Below, piece by piece: positions 21,519 through 34,714 of a stretch of 64,000 nt of DNA. Under the pieces are notes generated by a model that saw only the letters and a list, made by a program, of their open reading frames with translations, did no database searches and was not told the origin of the DNA. Each line of letters opens with the position of its first letter. The first letter of the stretch is position 1. Made by a program: the position numbers and the translations under genes. Source of the DNA: Limnoperna fortunei (taxonomy: Eukaryota > Mollusca > Bivalvia > Mytilida > Modiolidae); the NCBI GenBank assembly GCA_944474755.1, contig OX104113.1, positions 49,491,644 through 49,555,643 of the forward strand. The letters run 5' to 3'.

Positions 21519-22253
21519 TCTTCCCAAGTACTTACTATGTTCTAATAAGTATTGGATATTAGCACTAGTCTGTGCTTGGAGAGGGATCGGAAACATCGTC
21601 ATATGGGAAAGGGACAGTGAAGCTGCAGCAGCATCATGAATATAGAAGCAGCCGATATCTTTCCAGGTACTCGTTATGTGCTAATTATAAATTAAAATTA
21701 GCACTAGCCTGTGCTTGGAGAGAAAATCGACATCATCAGCAGTCAAAAGAAAAAAAAAGGAAAAAGTATAGAACAAAAGAAGAACATGAATCTAAAATCT
21801 TCCCGGGTACTTGAGATGTGCTAATGATACATTTACATTAGCACTAGCCTGTGCTTGGAGAGGGGAATAGAAATAACATCATATTGAAAAAGAATACAGA
21901 AGAAGTCAAACTTGACTATATGCTGTGGTCTTCCCGGGTACTTGCTAGTTTCTAATGATGTAGTGACATTAGCACTAGCCTGTGCTTGGAGAGAAAATGG
22001 CAATATCACCAAGTAGACAAAGAGAAAAATATGGACAAGACGAAGATAAATAAATGTAAAACCTTTCCAGGTACTCGTTATGTGCTAATGGTACATTTAC
22101 ATTAGCACTAGCCAGTGCTTGGAGAGGTGTAGGAAATTATAACTACAACACGAAGAAGAATGCAGTCCAATCTGATAAACTCTGGGGTCTTTCCAGGTAC
22201 TTGCTAGTTTCTAATGACATCATCACATTAGCACTAGCCTGTGCTTGGCGAGA
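21519..22253 (+). ncRNA. Hairpin cluster, unit 18
   Basis: TATA at 21430. Consensus hairpins. CATATGGGAAAG between E and F is private. This full unit separates the two hybrid units. Confidence 0.75.
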
Positions 22254-22746
22254 AAACAGAAGCACCACCATATATACGCAAAGAAGAAAACGCGTAATTT
22301 TTGCAACCTTGATTACAATTATTATTGCACACAGGTACTTACTTTTCTTTGCGATCTTTTAAAAAATAAGAACTACTGTATGCCAATGGCATGCAATGTT
22401 AGTCACCAAATTTAGACCATTGGTTAGCTTTTTTGTGGCATTTTATTTATTTTTTTTATTTATAACAGCTGTTTATTTATTTCTTGTTGATTTTAACGAA
22501 TTATCTCCCTTAATCATTTTGAGCTTGGGCGGAAAACACCGATCTCATCAATTATGACACTAATCATCATTCAACGACTTTCTCATGCGTTTTCAAAACT
22601 TTGCAAGCTCAACTGAAGAGATGCGCATTGACACTTATCAGAATATGACACTTGTCCTATAAATACAAAGTTGGAATGTTAGAACATCAAACCAAAGATG
22701 CACTTCGAAGAATGCGGACAGAACAGAAAGAGCCACTAATCTGAAA

Positions 22747-23202
22747 TCTTCCCAAGTACTTACTATGTTCTAATAAGTATTGGATATTAGCACTAGCCTG
22801 TGCTTGGAGAGGGGAATAGAAATAACATCATATTGAAGAAGAATACAGAAGAAGTCAAACTTGACTATATGCTGTGGTCTTCCCGGGTACTTGCTAGTTT
22901 CTAATGATGTAGTGACATTAGCATTAGCCTGTGCTTGGAGAGAAAATGGCAATATCACCAAGTAGACAAAGAGAAAAATATGGACAAGACGAAGATAAAT
23001 AAATGTAAAACCTTTCCAGGTACTCGTTATGTGCTAATGGTACATTTACATTAGCACTAGCCAGTGCTTGGAGAGGTGTAGGAAATTATAACTACAACAC
23101 GAAGAAGAATGCAGTCCAATCTGATAAACTCTGGGGTCTTTCCAGGTACTTGCTAGTTTCTAATGACATCATCACATTAGCACTAGCCTGTGCTTGGCGA
23201 GA
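22747..23202 (+). ncRNA. Hybrid hairpin cluster, unit 19 (E/A fusion, F lost)
   Basis: TATA at 22658. It has the same 279-bp deletion and the same GAAGAAGAATA and GCATTAGCC markers as unit 17. The deletion therefore occurred once and was then copied with a full unit as a 2,177-bp dimer. Confidence 0.85.
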
Positions 23203-23695
23203 AAACAGAAGCACCACCATATATACGCAAAGAAGAAAACGCGTAATTTTTGCAACCTTGATTACAATTATTATTGCACACAGGTACTTACTTTTCTTTG
23301 CGATCTTTTAAAAAATAAGAACTACTGTATGCCAATGGCATGCAATGTTAGTCACCAAATTTAGACCATTGGTTAGCTTTTTTGTGGCATTTTATTTATT
23401 TTTTTTATTTATAACAGCTGTTTATTTATTTCTTGTTGATTTTAACGAATTATCTCCCTTAATCATTTTGAGCTTGGGCGGAAAACACCGATCTCATCAA
23501 TTATGACACTAATCATCATTCAACGACTTTCTCATGCGTTTTCAAAACTTTGCAAGCTCAACTGAAGAGATGCGCATTGACACTTATCAGAATATGACAC
23601 TTGTCCTATAAATACAAAGTTGGAATGTTAGAACATCAAACCAAAGATGCACTTCGAAGAATGCGGACAGAACAGAAAGAGCCACTAATCTGAAA

Positions 23696-24430
23696 TCTTC
23701 CCAAGTACTTACTATGTTCTAATAAGTATTGGATATTAGCACTAGTCTGTGCTTGGAGAGGGATCGGAAACATCGTCATATGGAAAAGGGACAGTGAAGC
23801 TGCAGCAGCATCATGAATATAGAAGCAGCCGATATCTTTCCAGGTACTCGTTATGTGCTAATTATAAATTAAAATTAGCACTAGCCTGTGCTTGGAGAGA
23901 AAATCGACATCATCAGCAGTCAAAAGAAAAAAAAAGGAAAAAGTATAGAACAAAAGAAGAACATGAATCTAAAATCTTCCCGGGTACTTGAGATGTGCTA
24001 ATGATACATTTACATTAGCACTAGCCTGTGCTTGGAGAGGGGAATAGAAATAACATCATATTGAAAAAGAATACAGAAGAAGTCAAACTTGACTATATGC
24101 TGTGGTCTTCCCGGGTACTTGCTAGTTTCTAATGATGTAGTGACATTAGCACTAGCCTGTGCTTGGAGAGAAAATGGCAATATCACCAAGTAGACAAAGA
24201 GAAAAATATGGACAAGACGAAGATAAATAAATGTAAAACCTTTCCAGGTACTCGTTATGTGCTAATGGTACATTTACATTAGCACTAGCCAGTGCTTGGA
24301 GAGGTGTAGGAAATTATAACTACAACACGAAGAAGAATGCAGTCCAATCTGATAAACTCTGGGGTCTTTCCAGGTACTTGCTAGTTTCTAATGACATCAT
24401 CACATTAGCACTAGCCTGTGCTTGGCGAGA
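23696..24430 (+). ncRNA. Hairpin cluster, unit 20
   Basis: TATA at 23607. All six hairpins and the spacer match the consensus, making this a suitable reference copy of the unit. Confidence 0.75.
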
Positions 24431-24923
24431 AAACAGAAGCACCACCATATATACGCAAAGAAGAAAACGCGTAATTTTTGCAACCTTGATTACAATTATT
24501 ATTGCACACAGGTACTTACTTTTCTTTGCGATCTTTTAAAAAATAAGAACTACTGTATGCCAATGGCATGCAATGTTAGTCACCAAATTTAGACCATTGG
24601 TTAGCTTTTTTGTGGCATTTTATTTATTTTTTTTATTTATAACAGCTGTTTATTTATTTCTTGTTGATTTTAACGAATTATCTCCCTTAATCATTTTGAG
24701 CTTGGGCGGAAATCACCGATCTCATCAATTATGACACTAATCATCATTCAACGACTTTCTCATGCGTTTTCAAAACTTTGCAAGCTCAACTGAAGAGATG
24801 CGCATTGACACTTATCAGAATATGACACTTGTCCTATAAATACAAAGTTGGAATGTTAGAACATCAAACCAAAGATGCACTTCGAAGAATGCGGACAGAA
24901 CAGAAATAGCCACTAATCTGAAA

Positions 24924-25658
24924 TCTTCCCAAGTACTTACTATGTTCTAATAAGTATTGGATATAAGCACTAGTCTGTGCTTGGAGAGGGATCGGAAACA
25001 TCGTCATATGGAAAAGGGACAGTGAAGCTGCAGCAGCATCATGAATATAGAAGCAGCCGATATCTTTCCAGGTACTCGTTATGTGCTAATTATAAATTAA
25101 AATTAGCACTAGCCTGTGCTTGGAGAGAAAATCGACATCATCAGCAGTCAAAAGAAAAAAAAAGGAAAAAGTATAGAACAAAAGAAGAACATGAATCTAA
25201 AATCTTCCCGGGTACTTGAGATGTGCTAATGATACATTTACATTAGCACTAGCCTGTGCTTGGAGAGGGGAATAGAAATAACATCATATTGAAAAAGAAT
25301 ACAGAAGAAGTCAAACTTGACTATATGCTGTGGTCTTCCCGGGTACTTGCTAGTTTCTAATGATGTAGTGACATTAGCACTAGCCTGTGCTTGGAGAGAA
25401 AATGGCAATATCACCAAGTAGACAAAGAGAAAAATATGGACAAGACGAAGATAAATAAATGTAAAACCTTTCCAGGTACTCGTTATGTGCTAATGGTACA
25501 TTTACATTAGCACTAGCCAGTGCTTGGAGAGGTGTAGGAAATTATAACTACAACACGAAGAAGAATGCAGTCCAATCTGATAAACTCTGGGGTCTTTCCA
25601 GGTACTTGCTAGTTTCTAATGACATCATCACATTAGCACTAGCCTGTGCTTGGCGAGA
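24924..25658 (+). ncRNA. Hairpin cluster, unit 21 (E apex variant)
   Basis: TATA at 24835. Hairpin E has ATATAAGCAC instead of ATATTAGCAC (near 24963), breaking a pair of its apical helix. ACAGAAATAGCC precedes E. Upstream GGAAATCACCG is shared with units 4 and 38. ACAATTGTTATTGC follows D. Confidence 0.75.
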
Positions 25659-26151
25659 AAACAGAAGCACCACCATATATACGCAAAGAAGAAAACGCGT
25701 AATTTTTGCAACCTTGATTACAATTGTTATTGCACACAGGTACTTACTTTTCTTTGCGATCTTTTAAAAAATAAGAACTACTGTATGCCAATGGCATGCA
25801 ATGTTAGTCACCAAATTTAGACCATTGGTTAGCTTTTTTGTGGCATTTTATTTATTTTTTTTATTTATAACAGCTGTTTATTTATTTCTTGTTGATTTTA
25901 ACGAATTATCTCCCTTAATCATTTTGAGCTTGGGCGGAAAACACCGATCTCATCAATTATGACACTAATCATCATTCAACGACTTTCTCATGCGTTTTCA
26001 AAACTTTGCAAGCTCAACTGAAGAGATGCGCATTGACACTTATCAGAATATGACACTTGTCCTATAAATACAAAGTTGGAATGTTAGAACATCAAACCAA
26101 AGATGCACTTCGAAGAATGCGGACAGAACAGAAAGAGCCACTAATCTGAAA

Positions 26152-26881
26152 TCTTCCCAAGTACTTACTATGTTCTAATAAGTATTGGATATTAGCACTA
26201 GTCTGTGCTTGGAGAGGGATCGGAAACATCGTCATATGGAAAAGGGACAGTGAAGCTGCAGCAGCATCATGAATATAGAAGCAGCCGATATCTTTCCAGG
26301 TACTCGTTATGTGCTAATTATAAATTAAAATTAGCACTAGCCTGTGCTTGGAAAGAAAATCGACATCATCAGCAGTCAAAAGAAAAAAAGGAAAAAGTAT
26401 AGAACAAAAGAAGAACATGAATCTAAAATCTTCCCGGGTACTTGAGATGTGCTAATGATACATTTACATTAGCACTAGCCTGTGCTTGGAGAGGGGAATA
26501 GAAATAACATCATATTGAAAAAGAATACAGAAGTCAAACTTGACTATATGCTGTGGTCTTCCCGGGTACTTGCTAGTTTCTAATGATGTAGTGACATTAG
26601 CACTAGCCTGTGCTTGGAGAGAAAATGGCAATATCACCAAGTAGACAAAGAGAAAAATATGGACAAGACGAAGATAAATAAATGTAAAACCTTTCCAGGT
26701 ACTCGTTATGTGCTAATGGTACATTTACATTAGCACTAGCCAGTGCTTGGAGAGGTGTAGGAAATTATAACTACAACACGAAGAAGAATGCAGTCCAATC
26801 TGATAAACTCTGGGGTCTTTCCAGGTACTTGCTAGTTTCTAATGACATCATCACATTAGCACTAGCCTGTGCTTGGCGAGA
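26152..26881 (+). ncRNA. Hairpin cluster, unit 22
   Basis: TATA at 26063. GGAAAG at the base of F is shared with unit 39. The A-tract is two bases shorter, and one GAA is missing from the A-B spacer. Confidence 0.75.
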
Positions 26882-27374
26882 AAACAGAAGCACCACCATA
26901 TATACGCAAAGAAGAAAACGCGTAATTTTTGCAACCTTGATTACAATTATTATTGCACACAGGTACTTACTTTTCTTTGCGATCTTTTAAAAAATAAGAA
27001 CTACTGTATGCCAATGGCATGCAGTGTTAGTCACCAAATTTAGACCATTGGTTAGCTTTTTTGTGGCATTTTATTATTTTTTTTCATTTATAACAGCTGT
27101 TTATTTATTTCTTGTTGATTTTAACGAATTATCTCCCTTAATCATTTTGAGCTTGGGCGGAAAACACCGATCTCATCAATTATGACACTAATCATCATTC
27201 AACGACTTTCTCATGCGTTTTCAAAACTTTGCAAGCTCAACTGAAGAGATGCGCATTGACACTTATCAGAATATGACACTTGTCCTATAAATACAAAGTT
27301 GGAATGTTAGAACATCAAACCAAAGATGCACTTCGAAGAATGCGAACAGAACAGAAAGAGCCACTAATCTGAAA

Positions 27375-28109
27375 TCTTCCCAAGTACTTACTATGTTCTA
27401 ATAAGTATTGGATATTAGCACTAGTCTGTGCTTGGAGAGGGATCGGAAACATCGTCATATGGAAAAGGGACAGTGAAGCTGCAGCAGCATCATGAATATA
27501 GAAGCAGCCGATATCTTTCCAGGTACTCGTTATGTGCTAATTATAAATTAAAATTAGCACTAGCCTGTGCTTGGAGAGAAAATCGACATCATCAGCAGTC
27601 AAAAGAAAAAAAAAGGAAAAAGTATAGAACAAAAGAAGAACATGAATCTAAAATCTTCCCGGGTACTTGAGATGTGCTAATGATACATTTACATTAGCAC
27701 TAGCCTGTGCTTGGAGAGGGGAATAGAAATAACATCATATTGAAAAAGAATACAGAAGAAGTCAAACTTGACTATATGCTGTGGTCTTCCCGAGTACTTG
27801 CTAGTTTCTAATGATGTAGTGACATTAGCACTAGCCTGTGCTTGGAGAGAAAATGGCAATATCACCAAGTAGACAAAGAGAAAAATATGGACAAGACGAA
27901 GATAAATAAATGTAAAACCTTTCCAGGTACTCGTTATGTGCTAATGGTACATTTACATTAGCACTAGCCAGTGCTTGGAGAGGTGTAGGAAATTATAACT
28001 ACAACACGAAGAAGAATGCAGTCCAATCTGATAAACTCTGGGGTCTTTCCAGGTACTTGCTAGTTTCTAATGACATCATCACATTAGCACTAGCCTGTGC
28101 TTGGCGAGA
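27375..28109 (+). ncRNA. Hairpin cluster, unit 23 (neutral stem change in B)
   Basis: TATA at 27286. Hairpin B has CCCGAGTAC instead of CCCGGGTAC (near 27788), shared with unit 40. The changed base faces U, so a G-U pair becomes A-U and the stem is kept. The upstream inverted repeat is followed by GCAGTG. Confidence 0.75.
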
Positions 28110-28601
28110 AAACAGAAGCACCACCATATATACGCAAAGAAGAAAACGCGTAATTTTTGCAACCTTGATTACAATTATTATTGCACACAGGTACTTACTT
28201 TTCTTTGCGATCTTTTAAAAAATAAGAACTACTGTATGCCAATGGCATGCAATGTTAGTCACCAAATTTAGACCATTGGTTAGCTTTTTTGTGGCATTTT
28301 ATTTATTTTTTCATTTATAACAGCTGTTTATTTATTTCTTGTTGATTTTAACGAATTATCTCCCTTAATCATTTTGAGCTTGGGCGGAAAACACCGATCT
28401 CATCAATTATGACACTAATCATCATTCAACGACTTTCTCATGCGTTTTCAAAACTTTGCAAGCTCAACTGAAGAGATGCGCATTGACACTTATCAGAATA
28501 TGACACTTGTCCTATAAATACAAAGTTGGAATGTTAGAACATCAAACCAAAGATGCACTTCGAAGAATGCGGACAGAACAGAAAGAGCCACTAATCTGAA
28601 A

Positions 28602-29335
28602 TCTTCCCAAGTACTTACTATGTTCTAATAAGTATTGGATATTAGCACTAGTCTGTGCTTGGAGAGGGATCGGAAACATCGTCATATGGAAAAGGGACAG
28701 TGAAGCTGCAGCAGCATCATGAATATAGAAGCAGCCGATATCTTTCCAGGTACTCGTTATGTGCTAATTATAAATTAAAATTAGCACTAGCCTGTGCTTG
28801 GAGAGAAAATCGACATCATCAGCAGTCAAAAGAAAAAAAAAGGAAAAAGTATAGAACAAAAGAAGAACATGAATCTAAAATCTTCCCGGGTACTTGAGAT
28901 GTGCTAATGATACATTTACATTAGCACTAGCCTGTGCTTGGAGAGGGGAATAGAAATAACATCATATTGAAAAAGAATACAGAAGAAGTCAAACTTGACT
29001 ATATGCTGTGGTCTTCCCGGGTACTTGCTAGTTTCTAATGATGTAGTGACATTAGCACTGCCTGTGCTTGGAGAGAAAATGGCAATATCACCAAGTAGAC
29101 AAAGAGAAAAATATGGACAAGACGAAGATAAATAAATGTAAAACCTTTCCAGGTACTCGTTATGTGCTAATGGTACATTTACATTAGCACTAGCCAGTGC
29201 TTGGAGAGGTGTAGGAAATTATAACTACAACACGAAGAAGAATGCAGTCCAATCTGATAAACTCTGGGGTCTTTCCAGGTACTTGCTAGTTTCTAATGAC
29301 ATCATCACATTAGCACTAGCCTGTGCTTGGCGAGA
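28602..29335 (+). ncRNA. Hairpin cluster, unit 24 (1-nt deletion in B)
   Basis: TATA at 28513. Hairpin B has lost one A in the 3' arm (ATTAGCACTGCCTG, near 29058). This disrupts the ACUAGC side of its middle helix. CGCGTGATT after D is shared with unit 41. Confidence 0.75.
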
Positions 29336-29828
29336 AAACAGAAGCACCACCATATATACGCAAAGAAGAAAACGCGTGATTTTTGCAACCTTGATTACAA
29401 TTATTATTGCACACAGGTACTTACTTTTCTTTGCGATCTTTTAAAAAATAAGAACTACTGTATGCCAATGGCATGCAATGTTAGTCACCAAATTTAGACC
29501 ATTGGTTAGCTTTTCTGTGGCATTTTATTTATTTTTTTTATTTATAACAGCTGTTTATTTATTTCTTGTTGATTTTAACGAATTATCTCCCTTAATCATT
29601 TTGAGCTTGGGCGGAAAACACCGATCTCATCAATTATGACACTAATCATCATTCAACGACTTTCTCATGCGTTTTCAAAACTTTGCAAGCTCAACTGAAG
29701 AGATGCGCATTGACACTTATCAGAATATGACACTTGTCCTATAAATACAAAGTTGGAATGTTAGAACATCAAACCAAAGATGCACTTCGAAGAATGCGGA
29801 CAGAACAGAAAGAGCCACTAATCTGAAA

Positions 29829-30563
29829 TCTTCCCAAGTACTTACTATGTTCTAATAAGTATTGGATATTAGCACTAGTCTGTGCTTGGAGAGGGATCGG
29901 AAACATCGTCATATGGAAAAGGGACAGTGAAGCTGCAGCAGCATCATGAATATAGAAGCAGCCGATATCTTTCCAGGTACTCGTTATGTGCTAATTATAA
30001 ATTAAAATTAGCACTAGCCTGTGCTTGGAGAGAAAATCGACATCATCAGCAGTCAAAAGAAAAAAAAAGGAAAAAGTATAGAACAAAAGAAGAACATGAA
30101 TCTAAAATCTTCCCGGGTACTTGAGATGTGCTAATGATACATTTACATTAGCACTAGCCTGTGCTTGGAGAGGGTAATAGAAATAACATCATATTGAAAA
30201 AGAATACAGAAGAAGTCAAACTTGACTATATGCTGTGGTCTTCCCGGGTACTTGCTAGTTTCTAATGATGTAGTGACATTAGCACTAGCCTGTGCTTGGA
30301 GAGAAAACGGCAATATCACCAAGTAGACAAAGAGAAAAATATGGACAAGACGAAGATAAATAAATGTAAAACCTTTCCAGGTACTCGTTATGTGCTAATG
30401 GTACATTTACATTAGCACTAGCCAGTGCTTGGAGAGGTGTAGGAAATTATAACTACAACACGAAGAAGAATGCAGTCCAATCTGATAAACTCTGGGGTCT
30501 TTCCAGGTACTTGCTAGTTTCTAATGACATCATCACATTAGCACTAGCCTGTGCTTGGCGAGA
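29829..30563 (+). ncRNA. Hairpin cluster, unit 25
   Basis: TATA at 29740. Shares with unit 42: CTTTTCTGTGG upstream, GAGAGGGTAATAG just after A, and CGCGCAATT after D. GAAAACGGC after B is private. Confidence 0.75.
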
Positions 30564-31056
30564 AAACAGAAGCACCACCATATATACGCAAAGAAGAAAA
30601 CGCGCAATTTTTGCAACCTTGATTACAATTATTATTGCACACAGGTACTTACTTTTCTTTGCGATCTTTTAAAAAATAAGAACTACTGTATGCCAATGGC
30701 ATGCAATGTTAGTCACCAAATTTAGACCATTGGTTAGCTTTTTTGTGGCATTTTATTTATTTTTTTTATTTATAACAGCTGTTTATTTATTTCTTGTTGA
30801 TTTTAACGAATTATCTCCCTTAATCATTTTGAGCTTGGGCGGAAAACACCGATCTCATCAATTATGACACTAATCATCATTCAACGACTTTCTCATGCGT
30901 TTTCAAAACTTTGCAAGCTCAACTGAAGAGATGCGCATTGACACTTATCAGAATATGACACTTGTCCTATAAATACAAAGTTGGAATGTTAGAACATCAA
31001 ACCAAAGATGCACTTCGAAGAATGCGGACAGAACAGAAAGAGCCACTAATCTGAAA

Positions 31057-31791
31057 TCTTCCCAAGTACTTACTATGTTCTAATAAGTATTGGATATTAG
31101 CACTACTCTGTGCTTGGAGAGGGATCGGAAACATCGTCATATGGAAAAGTGACAGTGAAGCTGCAGCAGCATCATGAATATAGAAGCAGCCGATATCTTT
31201 CCAGGTACTCGTTATGTGCTAATTATAAATTAAAATTAGCACTAGCCTGTGCTTGGAGAGAAAATCGACATCATCAGCAGTCAAAAGAAAAAAAAAGGAA
31301 AAACTATAGAACAAAAGAAGAACATGAATCTAAAATCTTCCCGGGTACTTGAGATGTGCTAATGATACATTTACATTAGCACTAGCCTGTGCTTGGAGAG
31401 GGGAATAGAAATAACATCATATTGAAAAAGAATACAGAAGAAGTCAAACTTGACTATATGCTGTGGTCTTCCCGGGTACTTGCTAGTTTCTAATGATGTA
31501 GTGACATTAGCACTAGCCTGTGCTTGGAGAGAAAATGGCAATATCACCAAGTAGACAAAGAGAAAAATATGGACAAGACGAAGATAAATAAATGTAAAAC
31601 CTTTCCAGGTACTCGTTATGTGCTAATGGTACATTTACATTAGCACTAGCCAGTGCTTGGAGAGGTGTAGGAAATTATAACTACAACACGAAGAAGAATG
31701 CAGTCCAATCTGATAAACTCTGGGGTCTTTCCAGGTACTTGCTAGTTTCTAATGACATCATCACATTAGCACTAGCCTGTGCTTGGCGAGA
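31057..31791 (+). ncRNA. Hairpin cluster, unit 26 (end of first 17-unit block)
   Basis: TATA at 30968. Shares with unit 43: GCACTACTCTGTG in the 3' arm of E (breaking the possible ACUA/UAGU pairing), AAAAGTGACAG between E and F, and AAACTATAG after the A-tract. Confidence 0.75.
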
Positions 31792-32284
31792 AAACAGAAG
31801 CACCACCATATATACGCAAAGAAGAAAACGCGTAATTTTTGCAACCTTGATTACAATTATTATTGCACACAGGTACTTACTTTTCTTTGCGATCTTTTAA
31901 AAAATAAGAACTACTGTATGCCAATGGCATGCAATGTTAGTCACCAAATTTAGACCATTGGTTAGCTTTTTTGTGGCATTTTATTTATTTTTTTTATTTA
32001 TAACAGCTGTTTATTTATTTCTTGTTGATTTTAACGAATTATCTCCCTTAATCATTTTGAGCTTGGGCGGAAAACACCGATCTCATCAATTATGACACTA
32101 ATCATCATTCAACGACTTTCTCATGCGTTTTCAAAACTTTGCAAGCTCAACTGAAGAGATGCGCATTGACACTTATCAGAATATGACACTTGTCCTATAA
32201 ATACAAAGTTGGAATGTTAGAACATCAAACCAAAGATGCACTTCGAAGAATGCGGACAGAACAGAAAGAGCCACTAATCTGAAA

Positions 32285-33015
32285 TCTTCCCAAGTACTTA
32301 CTATGTTCTAATAAGTATTGGATATTAGCACTAGTCTGTGCTTGGAGAGGGATCGGAAACATCGTCATATGGAAAAGGGACAGTGAAGCTGCAGCAGCAT
32401 CATGAATATAGAAGCAGCCGATATCTTTCCAGGTACTCGTTATGTGCTAATTATAAATTAAAATTAGCACTAGCCTGTGCTTGGAGAGAAAATCGACATC
32501 ATCAGCAGTCAAAAGAAAAAAAAGGAAAAAGTATAGAACAAAAGAAGAACATGAATCTAAAATCTTCCCGGGTACTTGAGATGTGCTAATGATACATTTA
32601 CATTAGCACTAGCCTGTGCTTGGAGAGGGGAATAGAAATAACATCATATTGAAAAAGAATACAGAAGTCAAACTTGACTATATGCTGTGGTCTTCCCGGG
32701 TACTTGCTAGTTTCTAATGATGTAGTGACATTAGCACTAGCCTGTGCTTGGAGAGAAAATGGCAATATCACCAAGTAGACAAAGAGAAAAATATGGACAA
32801 GACGAAGATAAATAAATATAAAACCTTTCCAGGTACTCGTTATGTGCTAATGGTACATTTACATTAGCACTAGCCAGTGCTTGGAGAGGTGTAGGAAATT
32901 ATAACTACAACACGAAGAAGAATGCAGTCCAATCTGATAAACTCTGGGGTCTTTCCAGGTACTTGCTAGTTTCTAATGACATCATCACATTAGCACTAGC
33001 CTGTGCTTGGCGAGA
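32285..33015 (+). ncRNA. Hairpin cluster, unit 27 (start of second 17-unit block)
   Basis: TATA at 32196. Has the same shorter A-tract and missing GAA as unit 10. AATAAATATAAAACC before C is private. Confidence 0.75.
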
Positions 33016-33487
33016 AAACAGAAGCACCACCATATATACGCAAAGAAGAAAACGCGTAATTTTTGCAACCTTGATTACAATTATTATTGCACACAGGTAC
33101 TTACTTTTCTTTGCGATCTTTTAAAAAATAAGAACTACTGTATGCCAATGGCATGCAATGTTAGTCACCAAATTTAGACCATTGGTTAGCTTTTTTGTGG
33201 CATTTTATTTATTTTTTTTATTTCTTGTTGATTTTAACGAATTATCTCCCTTAATCATTTTGAGCTTGGGCGGAAAACACCGATCTCATCAATTATGACA
33301 CTAATCATCATTCAACGACTTTCTCATGCGTTTTCAAAACTTTGCAAGCTCAACTGAAGAGATGCGCATTGACACTTATCAGAATATGACACTTGTCCTA
33401 TAAATACAAAGTTGGAATGTTAGAACATCAAACCAAAGATGCACTTCGAAGAATGCGGACAGAACAGAAAGAGCCACTAATCTGAAA

Positions 33488-34222
33488 TCTTCCCAAGTAC
33501 TTACTATGTTCTAATAAGTATTGGATATTAGCACTAGTCTGTGCTTGGAGAGGGATCGGAAACATCGTCATATGGAAAAGGGACAGTGAAGCTGCAGCAG
33601 CATCATGAATATAGAAGCAGCCGATATCTTTCCAGGTACTCGTTATGTGCTAATTATAAATTAAAATTAGCACTAGCCTGTGCTTGGAAAGAAAATCGAC
33701 ATCATCAGCAGTCAAAAGAAAAAAAAAGGAAAAAGTATAGAACAAAAGAAGAACATGAATCTAAAATCTTCCCGGGTACTTGAGATGTGCTAATGATACA
33801 TTTACATTAGCACTAGCCTGTGCTTGGAGAGGGGAATAGAAATAACATCATATTGAAAAAGAATACAGAAGAAGTCAAACTTGACTATATGCTGTGGTCT
33901 TCCCGGGTACTTGCTAGTTTCTAATGATGTAGTGACATTAGCACTAGCCTGTGCTTGGAGAGAAAATGGCAATATCACCAAGTAGACAAAGAGAAAAATA
34001 TGGACAAGACGAAGATAAATAAATGTAAAACCTTTCCAGGTACTCGTTATGTGCTAATGGTACATTTACATTAGCACTAGCCAGTGCTTGGAGAGGTGTA
34101 GGAAATTATAACTACAACACGAAGAAGAATGCAGTCCAATCTGATAAACTCTGGGGTCTTTCCAGGTACTTGCTAGTTTCTAATGACATCATCACATTAG
34201 CACTAGCCTGTGCTTGGCGAGA
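33488..34222 (+). ncRNA. Hairpin cluster, unit 28 (E-box deleted upstream)
   Basis: TATA at 33399. Same 21-bp upstream deletion as unit 11 (junction near 33220) and same GGAAAG at the base of F. Confidence 0.75.
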
Positions 34223-34714
34223 AAACAGAAGCACCACCATATATACGCAAAGAAGAAAACGCGTAATTTTTGCAACCTTGATTACAATTATTATTGCACA
34301 CAGGTACTTACTTTTCTTTGCGATCTTTTAAAAAATAAGAACTACTGTATGCCAATGGCATGCAATGTTAGTCACCAAATTTAGACCATTGGTTAGCTTT
34401 TTTGTGGCATTTTATTTTTTTTTTCATTTATAACAGCTGTTTATTTATTTCTTGTTGATTTTAACGAATTATCTCCCTTAATCATTTTGAGCTTGGGCGG
34501 AAAACACCGATCTCATCAATTATGACACTAATCATCATTCAACGACTTTCTCATGCGTTTTCAAAACTTTGCAAGCTCAACTGAAGAGATGCGCATTGAC
34601 ACTTATCAGAATATGACACTTGTCCTATAAATACAAAGTTGGAATGTTAGAACATCAAACCAAAGATGCACTTCGAAGAATGCGAACAGAACAGAAAGAG
34701 CCACTAATCTGAAA

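Larger units (their letters stand above)
19395..23748 (+). repeat. Two copies of a 2,177-bp dimer (full unit + hybrid unit)
   Basis: 19395-21571 and 21572-23748 have the same length and order: one full unit followed by one hybrid unit. Both hybrids share GAAGAAGAATA and GCATTAGCC. The full units differ (GCATTAGCC in B only in unit 16, CATATGGGAAAG only in unit 18), so the dimer copies have diverged slightly or exchanged sequence. Confidence 0.75.
11913..32195 (+). repeat. 17-unit higher-order repeat, copy 1 (units 10-26)
   Basis: Unit i in this block shares private variants with unit i+17 in the next block for i = 10, 11, 12, 13, 14, 15, 21, 22, 23, 25 and 26; unit 24 shares its post-D marker. 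The offset is 20,283-20,284 bp on the left side and about 20,844 bp on the right. Most of the 560-bp difference is the two 279-bp hybrid deletions (units 17 and 19) in this copy. Edges are approximate because neighbouring units are so alike. Confidence 0.8.
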
